Positions 8,195-17,128 of a stretch of DNA of 64,000 nucleotides are shown piece by piece (position 1 is the stretch's first letter; the number at the start of each line of letters is the position of its first letter). Position numbers and translations under genes: made by a program. The DNA is from Mycobacterium sp. 852013-50091_SCH5140682 (GTDB taxonomy: Bacteria > Actinomycetota > Actinomycetes > Mycobacteriales > Mycobacteriaceae), in the NCBI RefSeq assembly GCF_001665685.1, contig NZ_LZTB01000009.1:1-64000 (forward strand). Reading direction: 5' to 3'. The notes under the pieces are model-generated. The model saw only the letters and a program-made list of their open reading frames with translations. It was not told the DNA's origin and searched no databases.

Positions 8195-8968
8195 ATGTCC
8201 TTCGCGTTCAGGCGTGCTGCGCACGTAGCTCTCGCCGCCACAACCGTTGCCGCCGGCGTGATCACGCTCGCCGCAGTGTCGACGAGCCGCCTTCAGCCGC
8301 GGGCGATGGCCGAACCCGACAACGGTAATTGCCCCAACACCGCGGCGGCGGCCTTCGGATGGGGCACGCCCAACCGCGTCGACGATTTCTCCGATCCTGG
8401 GTCACTGGGAAGCTGGGGTGTCTACGACAGCCCCGGCCACAACGGCAACGGCCGTCGCACCCCCAAGGCGATGTCGATCTCCAACGGCGTCCTCACCATC
8501 ACCGGTGATTCCGCGGGCAACTCCGGGGGCATGGCGTGGATGCCGGGTCAGATGTACGGCCGCTGGGAGGTATGCGCCAAATCCCCTGCGGCAGCGCCGG
8601 ATTACCACTCGGTTCTGCTGCTCTGGCCCGATGTCGTCGATTGGCCGGAGGGTGGCGAGATCGATTTCATGGAGGCCACCGAGCCGGCGCGCCAGTCCGT
8701 CGAAGGGTGGTTGCACTACGGCGCGAACGACGACAAAGTGAACGGCGACGTCCATGTCGACGCCACTCAGTGGCACAGCTGGGCCGTCGAATGGACACAC
8801 AGTCGTATCGCGATGTATCTCGACGGCAAGGTGTGGTGGGAAACCACAGATACCACCCAGTTTCCGCCCGGCCCGATGCACCTGTGCATACAGCTCGACA
8901 ACTTCGGTGGGGACATCAGCCAGGGCGGCCAGACACTCGTGGACTGGACGCGCCAATACCCGGCGTGA
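8195..8968 (+). CDS. Secreted GH16 glycoside hydrolase
   Basis: The 257-residue enzyme has a twin-Arg-like or Sec signal (FRRAAHVALAATTVAAG, cleavage probably near residue 39) and then a single GH16 domain. The catalytic signature EIDFME is intact at residues 155-160. It lacks the binding module of the neighbouring GH16. The ribosome site AAGGAG lies six bases before the ATG. Substrate is unknown; divergent pairing with another GH16 inside a polysaccharide locus suggests turnover of the locally made polymer. Confidence 0.88.
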   Translation: MSFAFRRAAHVALAATTVAAGVITLAAVSTSRLQPRAMAEPDNGNCPNTAAAAFGWGTPNRVDDFSDPGSLGSWGVYDSPGHNGNGRRTPKAMSISNGVLTITGDSAGNSGGMAWMPGQMYGRWEVCAKSPAAAPDYHSVLLLWPDVVDWPEGGEIDFMEATEPARQSVEGWLHYGANDDKVNGDVHVDATQWHSWAVEWTHSRIAMYLDGKVWWETTDTTQFPPGPMHLCIQLDNFGGDISQGGQTLVDWTRQYPA

Positions 8969-8998
8969 GCCGCGTAGGTATCTTGGCGGGCCGAAAGG

Positions 8999-10957
8999 TT
9001 ACCGCCGACGCCGCCGGAAGTTACGGCTCACGGTCGCCCGGCCGTACCCTGCGGCGGTCACCCCCAGCCCGACGCAGATCATCGCCGCACGTGCCAAGCC
9101 GTCGCGGGACATCGACCCGACCTCACGAAGCACCGCCCGCGGTAGCACCCGCGTGACGTAGGCGCGCTCGCTGCTCAGTTGGTCGGCTACCCCGACCAGA
9201 GCCATCACCACAGCCTTCGACAAGCCTTCGTGGTAGCACCGCCGAACGAAGTACCGAACGGTGGCTCGATCGGATGAAACGTGGTGGTGCACACGCATAT
9301 CCGGATCGAACAGAATTTGTGCGGAGCGCCCTGCGGCGCGGACGCGGATACACAGCTCAGTCTCTTCACCGCCGACCGGAACCGAGCCGACGCGACCGAC
9401 TTCCGACTTGAACCCGCCGGCGGACTCCAGTGCCGACCGCCGCAAAGACATATTGCATCCGATCGGATTTCGAACCGGCGCAACGCTTGTCGGTTGACCG
9501 GTATAGCTGCAGCCGACCACCCAGTCGAACTCACGGGGCATCCATGCAGGCCTCGCCCCAGGCCACACGGCCGCTGCATACCCACCGACGCCGGCCACCG
9601 TGGCGTCCTGATAGTGACCGATCAGCCGTCGAGCCCACCCCGGGTCAGCCTCAGCATCGTCGTCGAGGAAGGCCACCACGTCACCCAGCGCAGCGCCGAC
9701 GCCCGTGTTCCGCGCCCCTGACAGCCCCTGCTGCTCGGTGTTCGGTATGACCTTGACCCGGACCTCACCGCTGTAGCGGTCGGACACCAGAGTCTGCAGT
9801 TCGTCGCAGTGGTCGATGACCACGATCACTTCGGTGTCCCGGTCGACCTGGTCGAGCACAGAGTCCACCGCGCGGCACAGATCTGACCAACGCCGGGTCG
9901 TGTACGCGCAGATCACCACCGACAACGTGGCCACGCCGCCTGAGCCGTCCACCGGCATGCCGCTCGCGCCAGGCGCCGCGCCGCCACTGGGGCGGATGCC
10001 CGTGGCGGCAGCCGGAAGATGACGGCGCCGGGAAGCACGCAGGCTGCTCACCTTGAACAGGATGGCCCGTTTCATCAGGACGTCGACGGAGTTGATCCGG
10101 CCGAGCACACGGTCGACGCGGGGCACCGCCCAGCGTGGGTCCCCAGCCAGTTCAGTTGCGAAGGCGTTCTGTTCGGCGAGTTGGATACGTGCCGACGTCA
10201 ACGCGGTGGCCGACCCGTTGCGCACGCGATAGGACATCAACGTCCGGTCGATGCCATAGAAATCGCCGGAATCCAAGAGCCGTACCCACAAGTCCAAGTC
10301 CATCGTGAACACCACATGGCCGCGCATCCCGCCGCATCGATCGAAGTCGGTGCGCCGGAACATCACCGACACAGGCGCGCCGATCGGGTTCTTGCCGCTG
10401 CGCACGATTTGTCGGACGACAGACTGTCCTGATTGCAGACCGGTGATGCCGCGCAGTCCCCGGCTCCCGATGAGCAGCTTGCCGTGATCGTCGATGAAGT
10501 CGGCACGGGCGGCCACGAGACTGACGTCCGGCCGGTTCTCCAGCACCGCAGCCTGCCTGGTCACACAGTCGGACTCAAGGGTGTCATCGGCGCTGACGAG
10601 TTTGACGAACTCACCCGTGCTCGAGCTGACCGCAAGATTGTGGTTGTCGACGCTCGGCACTGTGACGGCATTACGGATCACTCGCACCCGGTCGTCGGTG
10701 ATCTTCTCGAGAATCGACTGGGTCTCGTCGGAGCTGTTGTTGTCGACGATGACGATCTCGAGATTCGGGTAGTCCTGTGCCAGGACACTGTCGACCGTAT
10801 CCTGCAAATACGGGCCGGCCTGGAATGCGGGGATGCACAACGACACTTTGGGGAGACTCGAGCGGGCACTACGCGGCGCCGGGCCGAGCAACGTCTCATG
10901 GTCCAAGCCGAAATCCCTCTGCTCGATTCTCGCCCACCACACCACCGGTCGACTCAT
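8999..10957 (-). CDS. Double GT2 glycosyltransferase
   Basis: A 652-residue protein with two GT-A glycosyltransferase family 2 domains in tandem. The first, about residues 37-280, has the metal-binding region SADD near 122-125. The second, about 344-560, has LDDD at 431-434 and an acceptor-site segment GGEETELCIR near 516. A linker rich in Ala/Gly joins them. No membrane anchor is obvious, apart from a hydrophobic helix near the C-terminus. Tandem GT2 proteins usually add two sugars or alternate linkages in one repeat unit. It is divergent from the flavoprotein at 11135. Confidence 0.85.
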   Translation of the reverse strand: MSRPVVWWARIEQRDFGLDHETLLGPAPRSARSSLPKVSLCIPAFQAGPYLQDTVDSVLAQDYPNLEIVIVDNNSSDETQSILEKITDDRVRVIRNAVTVPSVDNHNLAVSSSTGEFVKLVSADDTLESDCVTRQAAVLENRPDVSLVAARADFIDDHGKLLIGSRGLRGITGLQSGQSVVRQIVRSGKNPIGAPVSVMFRRTDFDRCGGMRGHVVFTMDLDLWVRLLDSGDFYGIDRTLMSYRVRNGSATALTSARIQLAEQNAFATELAGDPRWAVPRVDRVLGRINSVDVLMKRAILFKVSSLRASRRRHLPAAATGIRPSGGAAPGASGMPVDGSGGVATLSVVICAYTTRRWSDLCRAVDSVLDQVDRDTEVIVVIDHCDELQTLVSDRYSGEVRVKVIPNTEQQGLSGARNTGVGAALGDVVAFLDDDAEADPGWARRLIGHYQDATVAGVGGYAAAVWPGARPAWMPREFDWVVGCSYTGQPTSVAPVRNPIGCNMSLRRSALESAGGFKSEVGRVGSVPVGGEETELCIRVRAAGRSAQILFDPDMRVHHHVSSDRATVRYFVRRCYHEGLSKAVVMALVGVADQLSSERAYVTRVLPRAVLREVGSMSRDGLARAAMICVGLGVTAAGYGRATVSRNFRRRRR

Positions 10958-10961
10958 GCTA

Positions 10962-11050
10962 CCGGCAAACTATCAGCGATTCGCCAGCTCACACTTTAAC
11001 CGACATTTCACCGTCTCAGCTGCCCGAGTTTGCCAGAAGCAATTTGCTAG
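10962..11050. promoter_or_regulatory. Three TTTGCC/TTTGCT motifs in a divergent gap
   Basis: The gap between the double GT2 and the flavoprotein holds CCGGCAAACT (10962-10971), GAGTTTGCCAG (11026-11036) and AATTTGCTAG (11041-11050). The last two are in the same orientation, 14 bases apart start to start. Three copies within 90 bases make this the densest group outside the 27-kb gap, consistent with cooperative binding of a regulator; the regulator is unknown. Confidence 0.45.
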
Positions 11051-11134
11051 GGCCACAATAAGTCATGGCTTCACGAGCACCCCGAGGCCACCGTGCACGT
11101 GGCCGCCGCGCCCCGACGAAATAGGAGCGCACAC

Positions 11135-12526
11135 GTGAGCCAAGCCCCGCTGGTCGTCATCGGAACCGGATTCGCCGGGTTCGGCGCCGGTCATCGCCTC
11201 GAAGCGGCGGGCACTCCGTACGTCGTATACGACCGGAACTCCTACGTCGGAGGCCACACTGCCAGCCACGAGCTTGCCGGCGGTTTCATCTTCGACCAGG
11301 GCCCGCATGTCTCGTTCGCCAAAGACGAGCGGATCCAGCGACTCCTCGCCGACGCCGTGCAGGGCCGCTATGAGGCCGTCAGAATCGGGCTGGACAGCTA
11401 TTGGCAGGGCCGCACGGTCACCCACCCCGTCCAGGTGAACCTGCACGGGCTGCCGGTCGACCTCACGGTTCGCATCCTCATGGATCTGGTCGCCGTGTCG
11501 TCGACGCCCGCGGATGAACCGCCGCCCGGCGACTACGAGACGTGGCTGCGCAGGTCCTACGGAGACACCTTCGCCGAGACATTTCCGATGCCCTACGGGC
11601 TCAAGTACCACACCACGCCGATGGCGAACCTGACAACCGACTGGCTCGGCCCACGGATGTACCGGCCGTCGCTGGAAGAGGCGCTGCGGGGCGCGCTATC
11701 CGCGGAGCCTCAACGAAATCTCCACTACGTCACACACTTTCGCTACCCGACGGAAGGTGGCTACGCCGCGTACCTGGCGTCGTGGGTAGCGCGCACCGAT
11801 GTTCGACTGAACCACCGCGTCATCGGCATCGACCCCGCGCGGAGGACACTGCGCTTCGACGACGGCCATGAAACCGCTTTCAGGCAACTCATCTCCTCGG
11901 TTCCACTACCCGATCTGGTGCCGCTCATCGACAACGCACCGGATGAGGTTCTCGCGGCGGCCCAGCGGTTGGCCTTCTCGTCGGTCGTTCTGGTAAACCT
12001 CGGTGTCGATCGCCCCGGGCTGGGCGGCGACACTCACATCCGATACGTCTACGATGCCGATATTCCCTTCTCGCGCATCAGCTTTCCGCACCGTCTCTCA
12101 CCACGGGTGGTCCCGACGGGGACGAGCGCGATCCAGGTCGAGTGGTACTTCTCTGAGAAGTACCAGCCGCTGACGACGTCCCCCGACGCTCTCGTAGATC
12201 CGACCGTGCATCATCTCCGCGCCATGGGAATCATCGGCCCCGACGATCGAATTCTGGTGTCGGAGGCGCAGTTCTGCCGCTACGCCAACGTGATCTACGA
12301 CCACGACCGCGCAGATGCCGTCGCGGTCGTCCGCGAGTTCCTCGATCACGTCGGCATCCACACCTGCGGCCGCTACGGCGAGTGGAATCACTCATGGACC
12401 GACGAGTCGTTCCTCAGCGGTGAGCGCGCCGCCGAAGCCGCTCTGGCCGCAGCGCACAGTCACCGCCCGGCCAGCCGCTCGACGATCGGCGCCACCATGT
12501 CGACGTCAGCGCCCAAGTTGAAGTAG
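11135..12526 (+). CDS. FAD-dependent amine-oxidase/UDP-galactopyranose-mutase-like protein
   Basis: A 463-residue flavoprotein starting with the nucleotide-binding segment VVIGTGFAGFGAGHRL, followed by the GGHT segment typical of the protoporphyrinogen oxidase/UGM superfamily. GTG 11135 is preferred because GGAG lies seven bases upstream. Family members in polysaccharide loci rearrange or oxidise nucleotide sugars; which reaction this one performs cannot be told. Its last 67 bases overlap the 3' end of the convergent oxidoreductase gene, so the C-terminal 22 residues are encoded on DNA that also codes on the other strand. Confidence 0.75.
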   Translation: MSQAPLVVIGTGFAGFGAGHRLEAAGTPYVVYDRNSYVGGHTASHELAGGFIFDQGPHVSFAKDERIQRLLADAVQGRYEAVRIGLDSYWQGRTVTHPVQVNLHGLPVDLTVRILMDLVAVSSTPADEPPPGDYETWLRRSYGDTFAETFPMPYGLKYHTTPMANLTTDWLGPRMYRPSLEEALRGALSAEPQRNLHYVTHFRYPTEGGYAAYLASWVARTDVRLNHRVIGIDPARRTLRFDDGHETAFRQLISSVPLPDLVPLIDNAPDEVLAAAQRLAFSSVVLVNLGVDRPGLGGDTHIRYVYDADIPFSRISFPHRLSPRVVPTGTSAIQVEWYFSEKYQPLTTSPDALVDPTVHHLRAMGIIGPDDRILVSEAQFCRYANVIYDHDRADAVAVVREFLDHVGIHTCGRYGEWNHSWTDESFLSGERAAEAALAAAHSHRPASRSTIGATMSTSAPKLK

Positions 12527-13419
12527 CTGAACCCAAACTGCTCACGAATTTCCAACAACCGCTCGACACAACCTTCGACGCTGCCGGTCAGCACGGCAGG
12601 CGAATGTGCCATCACGGCCTCGTCGGCGGCGAGACTCTCAGCGAAGCTGGATACCGACCGCCGGGCGGCATGTGGCGAATCGGTGACATCCACCAAATAG
12701 ACGGTGAATTGGAGCTCCGGACCACCGTCGCCGCGTCCCGCCGTCCGCCACGCCGACCGCACCCACTCGACCTTGTCTGCGAGCCGGTCGGCGCGTAGAT
12801 CCGCAGCAGCCCCGGCACCTGGACGGCTCCCCCGCAGCCGCGCGTGTACACCGACGATGTCCGCGACCCTCGCGGCCAGTTCCAATGCTGTGCGGCCACC
12901 ACCACCGATCATCACGGGCGGCCGGGGCCGCTGGACCGGTTTCGGCAGCCCGTCGAGACTGTTGATCGTGTAGTGCCGGCCGCTGAAAGAAAATGGTCCG
13001 GCACCGAACAATCCGTCGACGACGGCGACTGACTCTTCGAGCCGGGCGAGGCGAACCGGCGCGGGATCGAACCGTATGCCGCCGGCATCGTATTCCGACT
13101 CCATCCAACCGGCGCCCAATCCGATTTCCACCCGCCCACCGCTGAGGACATCGAGGGTCGCGAACGCCTTGTGCAGCTGCACCGGGTGGCGGTAATCGTT
13201 GGACAGCACGAGGGTGAGCAGCCGGATGGTGCTCGTCAGTTCGGCCGCCGCGGTCAGGGCGATGAGTGGCTCCATGACCCAGCCCGCGGTGAAATGGTCC
13301 GACACCGAAAGGGTGGAGAAACCCAGATCCTCGATGCGGCGGATCGAATCTCGCCAGACCTGCACGGAACCGCCGAGCTTCGGCATCGGGGCGATGAACC
13401 GAAAAGGTCTGGGGTTCAA
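12460..13419 (-). CDS. LLM-class flavin/F420-dependent oxidoreductase
   Basis: The 319-residue product is a TIM-barrel luciferase-like monooxygenase. It has the segments GFSTLSVSDHF near the N-terminus, GGRVEIGLGAGW in the middle and PVMIGGGG later, all typical of F420-dependent family members. TTG 13419 is chosen because GGAGG stands at good spacing and the TTGA overlaps the stop of the upstream methyltransferase gene. Translational coupling suggests a shared pathway. Substrate is unknown. Confidence 0.8.
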   Translation of the reverse strand: MNPRPFRFIAPMPKLGGSVQVWRDSIRRIEDLGFSTLSVSDHFTAGWVMEPLIALTAAAELTSTIRLLTLVLSNDYRHPVQLHKAFATLDVLSGGRVEIGLGAGWMESEYDAGGIRFDPAPVRLARLEESVAVVDGLFGAGPFSFSGRHYTINSLDGLPKPVQRPRPPVMIGGGGRTALELAARVADIVGVHARLRGSRPGAGAAADLRADRLADKVEWVRSAWRTAGRGDGGPELQFTVYLVDVTDSPHAARRSVSSFAESLAADEAVMAHSPAVLTGSVEGCVERLLEIREQFGFSYFNLGADVDMVAPIVERLAGR

Positions 13420-14534
13420 CGCAGCACCTCCAGGTGCGGCACGGCGACGAAACACCGTGCACCCCAAGCACGGGTGTATGCCAGATCACCGGCGATAACG
13501 CTCGCCGACGGCCACGGCAGGATCATCACATCGTCGGGCCTGGCCGTCGCGATCTCCGATGGCGCACCGACGCGAATCATCGAGCCCGGCAACAGCTTGT
13601 CCTGCTTTGCCGGCGCTCGATCGACGACCAACGCCATCTGGTCCTTACCGATGCCGGCGATGTTGAGCAGAGTGATGCCTCGCGCCGCGGCGCCGTATCC
13701 CGCCACTGTGCGCCCCGACCGACGCAACTCTTCGAGGTGGTCAACAAGTTGGGAACACGTGTCCTGCACATGGCGCCGCAACCCCACAAATCCTATGGCG
13801 CAGTCGATCTTCGCTGCCATCTCCACGGCCCGGACGGGTTGCGCAGAGAAGGCATCGTCGCCGACGACGAGGTCGTCCGCGCGGCGCGCCGCCAACACCC
13901 GCACGGTGCCACCGTATTCGGCGATACGCCGAGCGGCGATCACCCCGAGGCCGTGGCGGTCGAGTGCGCGTTCAAGGCTGACCAGCGACAAGTAGGTCCG
14001 GTGGGTGTGCGCCACGACGTCGAATTGACCATCGGCAAGGCCGAGCAGGTGGTGAAAGTCGATGGCGACGACGCCTTTTGGCGCGAGCGATGCCTCGACG
14101 CGACGGAGCAGACCGTCGAAATCGGACACATGCGCCAATGCATGGCCGACGAGGATCAACGCGCTCGGTTCCGATCCGTCCGGGGGCAATCCGGCGAGGA
14201 CGCGGCCCGAGTTCGCCAGGTCTTGCGCCGGCAGCCCACCGGACCCGTCCACGTCAACAACGACACGCGGTCCGGACGGCAGCATGCGCTCGATCATGCC
14301 GATCCACGGGTCACCGTTCGGCACCGCCATCGCATGCCCGTGCGCTGGACGAGGACCGTCGGGCCGAGGCCCGGGCAGCTGCACGAGCCCGCACGACGAG
14401 CAAATCGTCAACACAACATGGGCCCGCGGGGCCGGACGCGGATCGCCCGGCTCGATCAGGCAATCGGGATCCGGCTGCGGCCCCAGATCGAGCAGCGTCT
14501 CCAGCGCATGTGCGCCGCACGAGCAGCAAACCAT
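13416..14534 (-). CDS. Divergent C-methyltransferase-like protein, catalytic motifs altered
   Basis: The 372-residue protein has the three-part layout of sugar C-methyltransferases: a Cys4 zinc site (CSC near residue 4 and CSSC near 57), a class I methyltransferase region and a C-terminal Rossmann-like part (VAGYGAAARG). It is paralogous to the gene at 17125. The SAM-binding motif is degenerate (VDVDGSGG where the paralogue has VEVASNDG), and the catalytic YHEHxxYY segment reads AHTHRTYL. It may be inactive, regulatory or of changed specificity. Its start is only 31 bases from the divergent dehydratase gene. Confidence 0.7.
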   Translation of the reverse strand: MVCCSCGAHALETLLDLGPQPDPDCLIEPGDPRPAPRAHVVLTICSSCGLVQLPGPRPDGPRPAHGHAMAVPNGDPWIGMIERMLPSGPRVVVDVDGSGGLPAQDLANSGRVLAGLPPDGSEPSALILVGHALAHVSDFDGLLRRVEASLAPKGVVAIDFHHLLGLADGQFDVVAHTHRTYLSLVSLERALDRHGLGVIAARRIAEYGGTVRVLAARRADDLVVGDDAFSAQPVRAVEMAAKIDCAIGFVGLRRHVQDTCSQLVDHLEELRRSGRTVAGYGAAARGITLLNIAGIGKDQMALVVDRAPAKQDKLLPGSMIRVGAPSEIATARPDDVMILPWPSASVIAGDLAYTRAWGARCFVAVPHLEVLR

Positions 14535-14553
14535 AACGGTGCATCCTCCTCGC

Positions 14554-14559
14554 TACGAT
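14554..14559 (+). promoter_or_regulatory. Candidate -10 element for a leaderless dehydratase transcript
   Basis: TACGAT matches the mycobacterial -10 pattern TAnnnT and ends six bases before the GTG at 14566. That spacing would place the transcription start on the first base of the start codon. There is no Shine-Dalgarno sequence in the 31-base divergent gap, which fits a leaderless mRNA. Confidence 0.5.
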
Positions 14560-14565
14560 GAAGCC

Positions 14566-15693
14566 GTGACAACACCGGACGGTTGGCCAGGCGAACTCCA
14601 TCATGCGTTGTCGGGTCGGTCGGTCCTGTTGACGGGCCACACGGGCTTCAAGGGCTCGTGGCTGACGGTCTGGCTCACCCGACTGGGCGCGCACGTGACG
14701 GGGTTCGCACTCGACCCGCCGACGCGGCCCAGCAATTTCGTCGCGTCCTCGGTGGATCAACTGCTCACTGCGGATCACCGGGCCGACATCCGTGACCACG
14801 ACGCCCTCGCGCGCGTGATCCGGGAGTGCCGGCCCGACGTCGTCCTGCACCTGGCCGCCCAGACCGTGGTCCTGGAGGGCTACCGGGAACCGGTCGAGAC
14901 CTTCGACGTCAATGTCGTTGGCACGGCGGTACTCCTGGACGCGCTGCGTGCCGTCGACCATCCGTGCGCCGTGGTCGTCGTGACAAGCGACAAATGTTAT
15001 GCCAACGACGAGGGCGGCAGGTGGTTCGCGGAGGACGACCCACTGGGCGGCGACGATCCCTACAGCGCAAGCAAGGCGGGCGCCGAGCTGGTGACGGCGT
15101 CATACCGGCGCTCTTTCTTTCGGCCCGAGACTCTGAGCCAGCATGGAATCGCGGTGGCTTCGGCACGAGCCGGCAATGTCATCGGCGGCGGAGACTGGAC
15201 CCCGCACGGCATCATCTCGGACATCATGCGTTCGGCGGGCGCCGGCGAACCGGTACTGCTGCGCCGTCCCAACGCGATTCGGCCATGGCAACACGTGCTG
15301 GAACCATTGGCCGGGTATCTGACCCTCGCGGCCCGGCTCAGCGGGCCCGACGCGGCACACTACTGCGACGCCTGGAACTTCGGGCCGGTGCCGGACGACG
15401 ACGCCACCGTGTCCTCTCTCGCCGATCTCACCCTCGCCGAATGGGGCTCTGGCAGCTGGATCGACGGCAGCCGTCCCGACGACCCTCCCGAAGCCGGCAC
15501 CCTTCGCCTGTCCATCGAGAAGACGGCCGCGCTGATGGGCTGGACGCCGCGCTGGCGTCTCGGCGAGGCGGTCGAGCGAACTGTGCAGTGGTACAAACGA
15601 TTCGACTCAGATCCCGGCTCGGCCCGGGCCGCGTGTCTCGATGACATCGCGGCTTACATGGACACATCGAGCCGACTCATCACCGACCGCTGA
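14566..15693 (+). CDS. rfbG: CDP-glucose 4,6-dehydratase
   Basis: This 375-residue short-chain dehydratase has the N-terminal LTGHTGFKGSWL nucleotide-binding signature characteristic of CDP-glucose 4,6-dehydratases. It also has a DDPYSASKAGAE active-site YxxxK motif. The enzyme converts CDP-D-glucose to CDP-4-keto-6-deoxyglucose, the branch point for dideoxy and C-methyl sugars. GTG 14566 begins the conserved region; the frame is open further upstream but shadows the divergent gene. Its substrate would come from the cytidylyltransferase at 16352, encoded nearby on the other strand. Confidence 0.9.
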   Translation: MTTPDGWPGELHHALSGRSVLLTGHTGFKGSWLTVWLTRLGAHVTGFALDPPTRPSNFVASSVDQLLTADHRADIRDHDALARVIRECRPDVVLHLAAQTVVLEGYREPVETFDVNVVGTAVLLDALRAVDHPCAVVVVTSDKCYANDEGGRWFAEDDPLGGDDPYSASKAGAELVTASYRRSFFRPETLSQHGIAVASARAGNVIGGGDWTPHGIISDIMRSAGAGEPVLLRRPNAIRPWQHVLEPLAGYLTLAARLSGPDAAHYCDAWNFGPVPDDDATVSSLADLTLAEWGSGSWIDGSRPDDPPEAGTLRLSIEKTAALMGWTPRWRLGEAVERTVQWYKRFDSDPGSARAACLDDIAAYMDTSSRLITDR

Positions 15694-15711
15694 CCGGTCG
15701 TGGCTCAGCGG
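15687..15711. terminator. Hairpin across two convergent stop codons
   Basis: CCGCTGA at 15687-15693 pairs perfectly with TCAGCGG at 15705-15711 (7 bp, 11-base loop). Each arm contains the stop codon of one convergent gene. There is no U tract, as is common for mycobacterial terminators. It could terminate in both directions. Confidence 0.4.
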
Positions 15712-16355
15712 GCGCCGAACTCGATGGTGATTTTCTCCGCAATGAACCCTTCCGCGTGGGCGCTGCGGCACTGCAGGCCGCGCAGCCGAGACAGGGCCAG
15801 GAACGCATCCTCGTCGAACCAGTCGCGGGTGACCTGAGATGGGTAATGCTCACACAGCAGTTGCGCTTTACGTCGGGCGACTTCGGTTGTCAACGGATGG
15901 AATACGAGCGGTTGCGGGGTATCCGTCTCCCACTTCGGAATCTCGTAGCCGAGGATGAGATGGTCCCTGAACTCGGTGGGCAGCAGTTCGGCGAGTAACC
16001 GATGATCTTGGTGCGCATCGCCGCGGTGAGGACCAAAAACGACACTGGGATTCCAGGATCGGCTTGATGCGCTCAGGACGTCTTTGATCCGAGACCAGTG
16101 AGCCGGCGCGCGACCGTCGGGGATGTCACAGACCGTCAACTCGACGTCGGCGCCGGGACAGAACGCGGCCAGCGCGGAGGATTCCTCGTCTTCGCGTTCG
16201 GTACCGCGGCCGGACAGCACGAGGGCTCGAACGCGCAGTCCCGGCTCGGCCGCGGCCATCGCGAGCAGGGTGCCGCCCATGCCGATGGCGATGTCGTCGC
16301 AGTGTGCGCCGACGACGGCGACCTCGCCGAGGGCACCGGTCGTCAGGCGGATCAT
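15705..16355 (-). CDS. PIG-L/LmbE-type deacetylase
   Basis: A 216-residue zinc deacetylase of the PIG-L/MshB family. It has AHCDDIAIGMGG near the N-terminus (family AHPDDE; the usual Glu is Ile here) and GDAHQDHR in the middle supplying the second zinc histidine. ATG 16355 overlaps the cytidylyltransferase stop as ATGA and has GGGAG five bases upstream. Relatives remove N-acetyl groups from GlcNAc-containing substrates. It sits third in a tightly coupled minus-strand operon with CDP-sugar genes, so it probably acts on a sugar of the same repeat unit. Confidence 0.8.
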   Translation of the reverse strand: MIRLTTGALGEVAVVGAHCDDIAIGMGGTLLAMAAAEPGLRVRALVLSGRGTEREDEESSALAAFCPGADVELTVCDIPDGRAPAHWSRIKDVLSASSRSWNPSVVFGPHRGDAHQDHRLLAELLPTEFRDHLILGYEIPKWETDTPQPLVFHPLTTEVARRKAQLLCEHYPSQVTRDWFDEDAFLALSRLRGLQCRSAHAEGFIAEKITIEFGAR

Positions 16356-17128
16356 CTTCGCTCCCAGAGCATCCACGGCCGCTCACCGTTGTAGTAGGCG
16401 GCGTCGAGTTCGGCTCTCTCCTTATAGGTGTCGGCCGGCTTCCAGTACCCGCCGTGCTTGTACCCGAACAGGCGCCTCTGGGCTGCCAGCGTCCCGCAGA
16501 CGTCGGCGACCAGATCCCCGAAGGGTGGCAGAACCTCGAAAATGTCTTGCGACAGTACGAAGAAGCCTCCGTTGACCCAGATGGAGAGGCCCGACACCGG
16601 GAGGATGTCGGTGACCTGGCCGTTCTCGCCCGCCTCGACATAGTGGAACGACTGCTGCGGCGGCACGAGCATCATCGATGCCGCGGCTCCCGACGCGTGA
16701 AACTTGTCGACCATGACGTCCAGTGGCGCATCGGAGAGCACGTCGGCATAGTTCGCCAGGAAGTACTCATCGTCCCCCAGGTGATTCCTGACCCTGCGGA
16801 GCCGCTCGCCGATGGGCGAATCCAGACCGGTATCGACGAAAGTGATGTTCCAGTCGCTGATATCCGAATCCAGTAGCTCGATCCTGTTGTTGCGCAATGT
16901 GAAATCGTTGGACAGTGCTTCCTGGTAGGTCAAGAAGTACTCCCTGATGCGAACTCCGCCGTACCCCAGACACAAGATGAAGTCCTTGTGCCCGAAATGG
17001 GCGTAATACCGCATGACATGCCAGAGCAGCGGACGTGGGCCCACCGCTTGCATCGGTTTGGGAAGATCGTCGTGAACGCCGTTTCGCATCCGCATGCCGT
17101 AGCCCCCGCAGAACAGAACGACCTTCAT
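16352..17128 (-). CDS. rfbF: Glucose-1-phosphate cytidylyltransferase
   Basis: The 258-residue nucleotidyltransferase makes CDP-D-glucose from CTP and glucose-1-phosphate. The signature LFCGGYGMRM...LPKPM near the N-terminus is the sugar-nucleotidyltransferase loop, and the C-terminal segment GYWKPADTYKE is typical of the RfbF group. Its ATG overlaps the upstream methyltransferase stop (ATGA at 17125-17128), and its own stop overlaps the deacetylase start. It feeds the dehydratase at 14566. Confidence 0.88.
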   Translation of the reverse strand: MKVVLFCGGYGMRMRNGVHDDLPKPMQAVGPRPLLWHVMRYYAHFGHKDFILCLGYGGVRIREYFLTYQEALSNDFTLRNNRIELLDSDISDWNITFVDTGLDSPIGERLRRVRNHLGDDEYFLANYADVLSDAPLDVMVDKFHASGAAASMMLVPPQQSFHYVEAGENGQVTDILPVSGLSIWVNGGFFVLSQDIFEVLPPFGDLVADVCGTLAAQRRLFGYKHGGYWKPADTYKERAELDAAYYNGERPWMLWERR

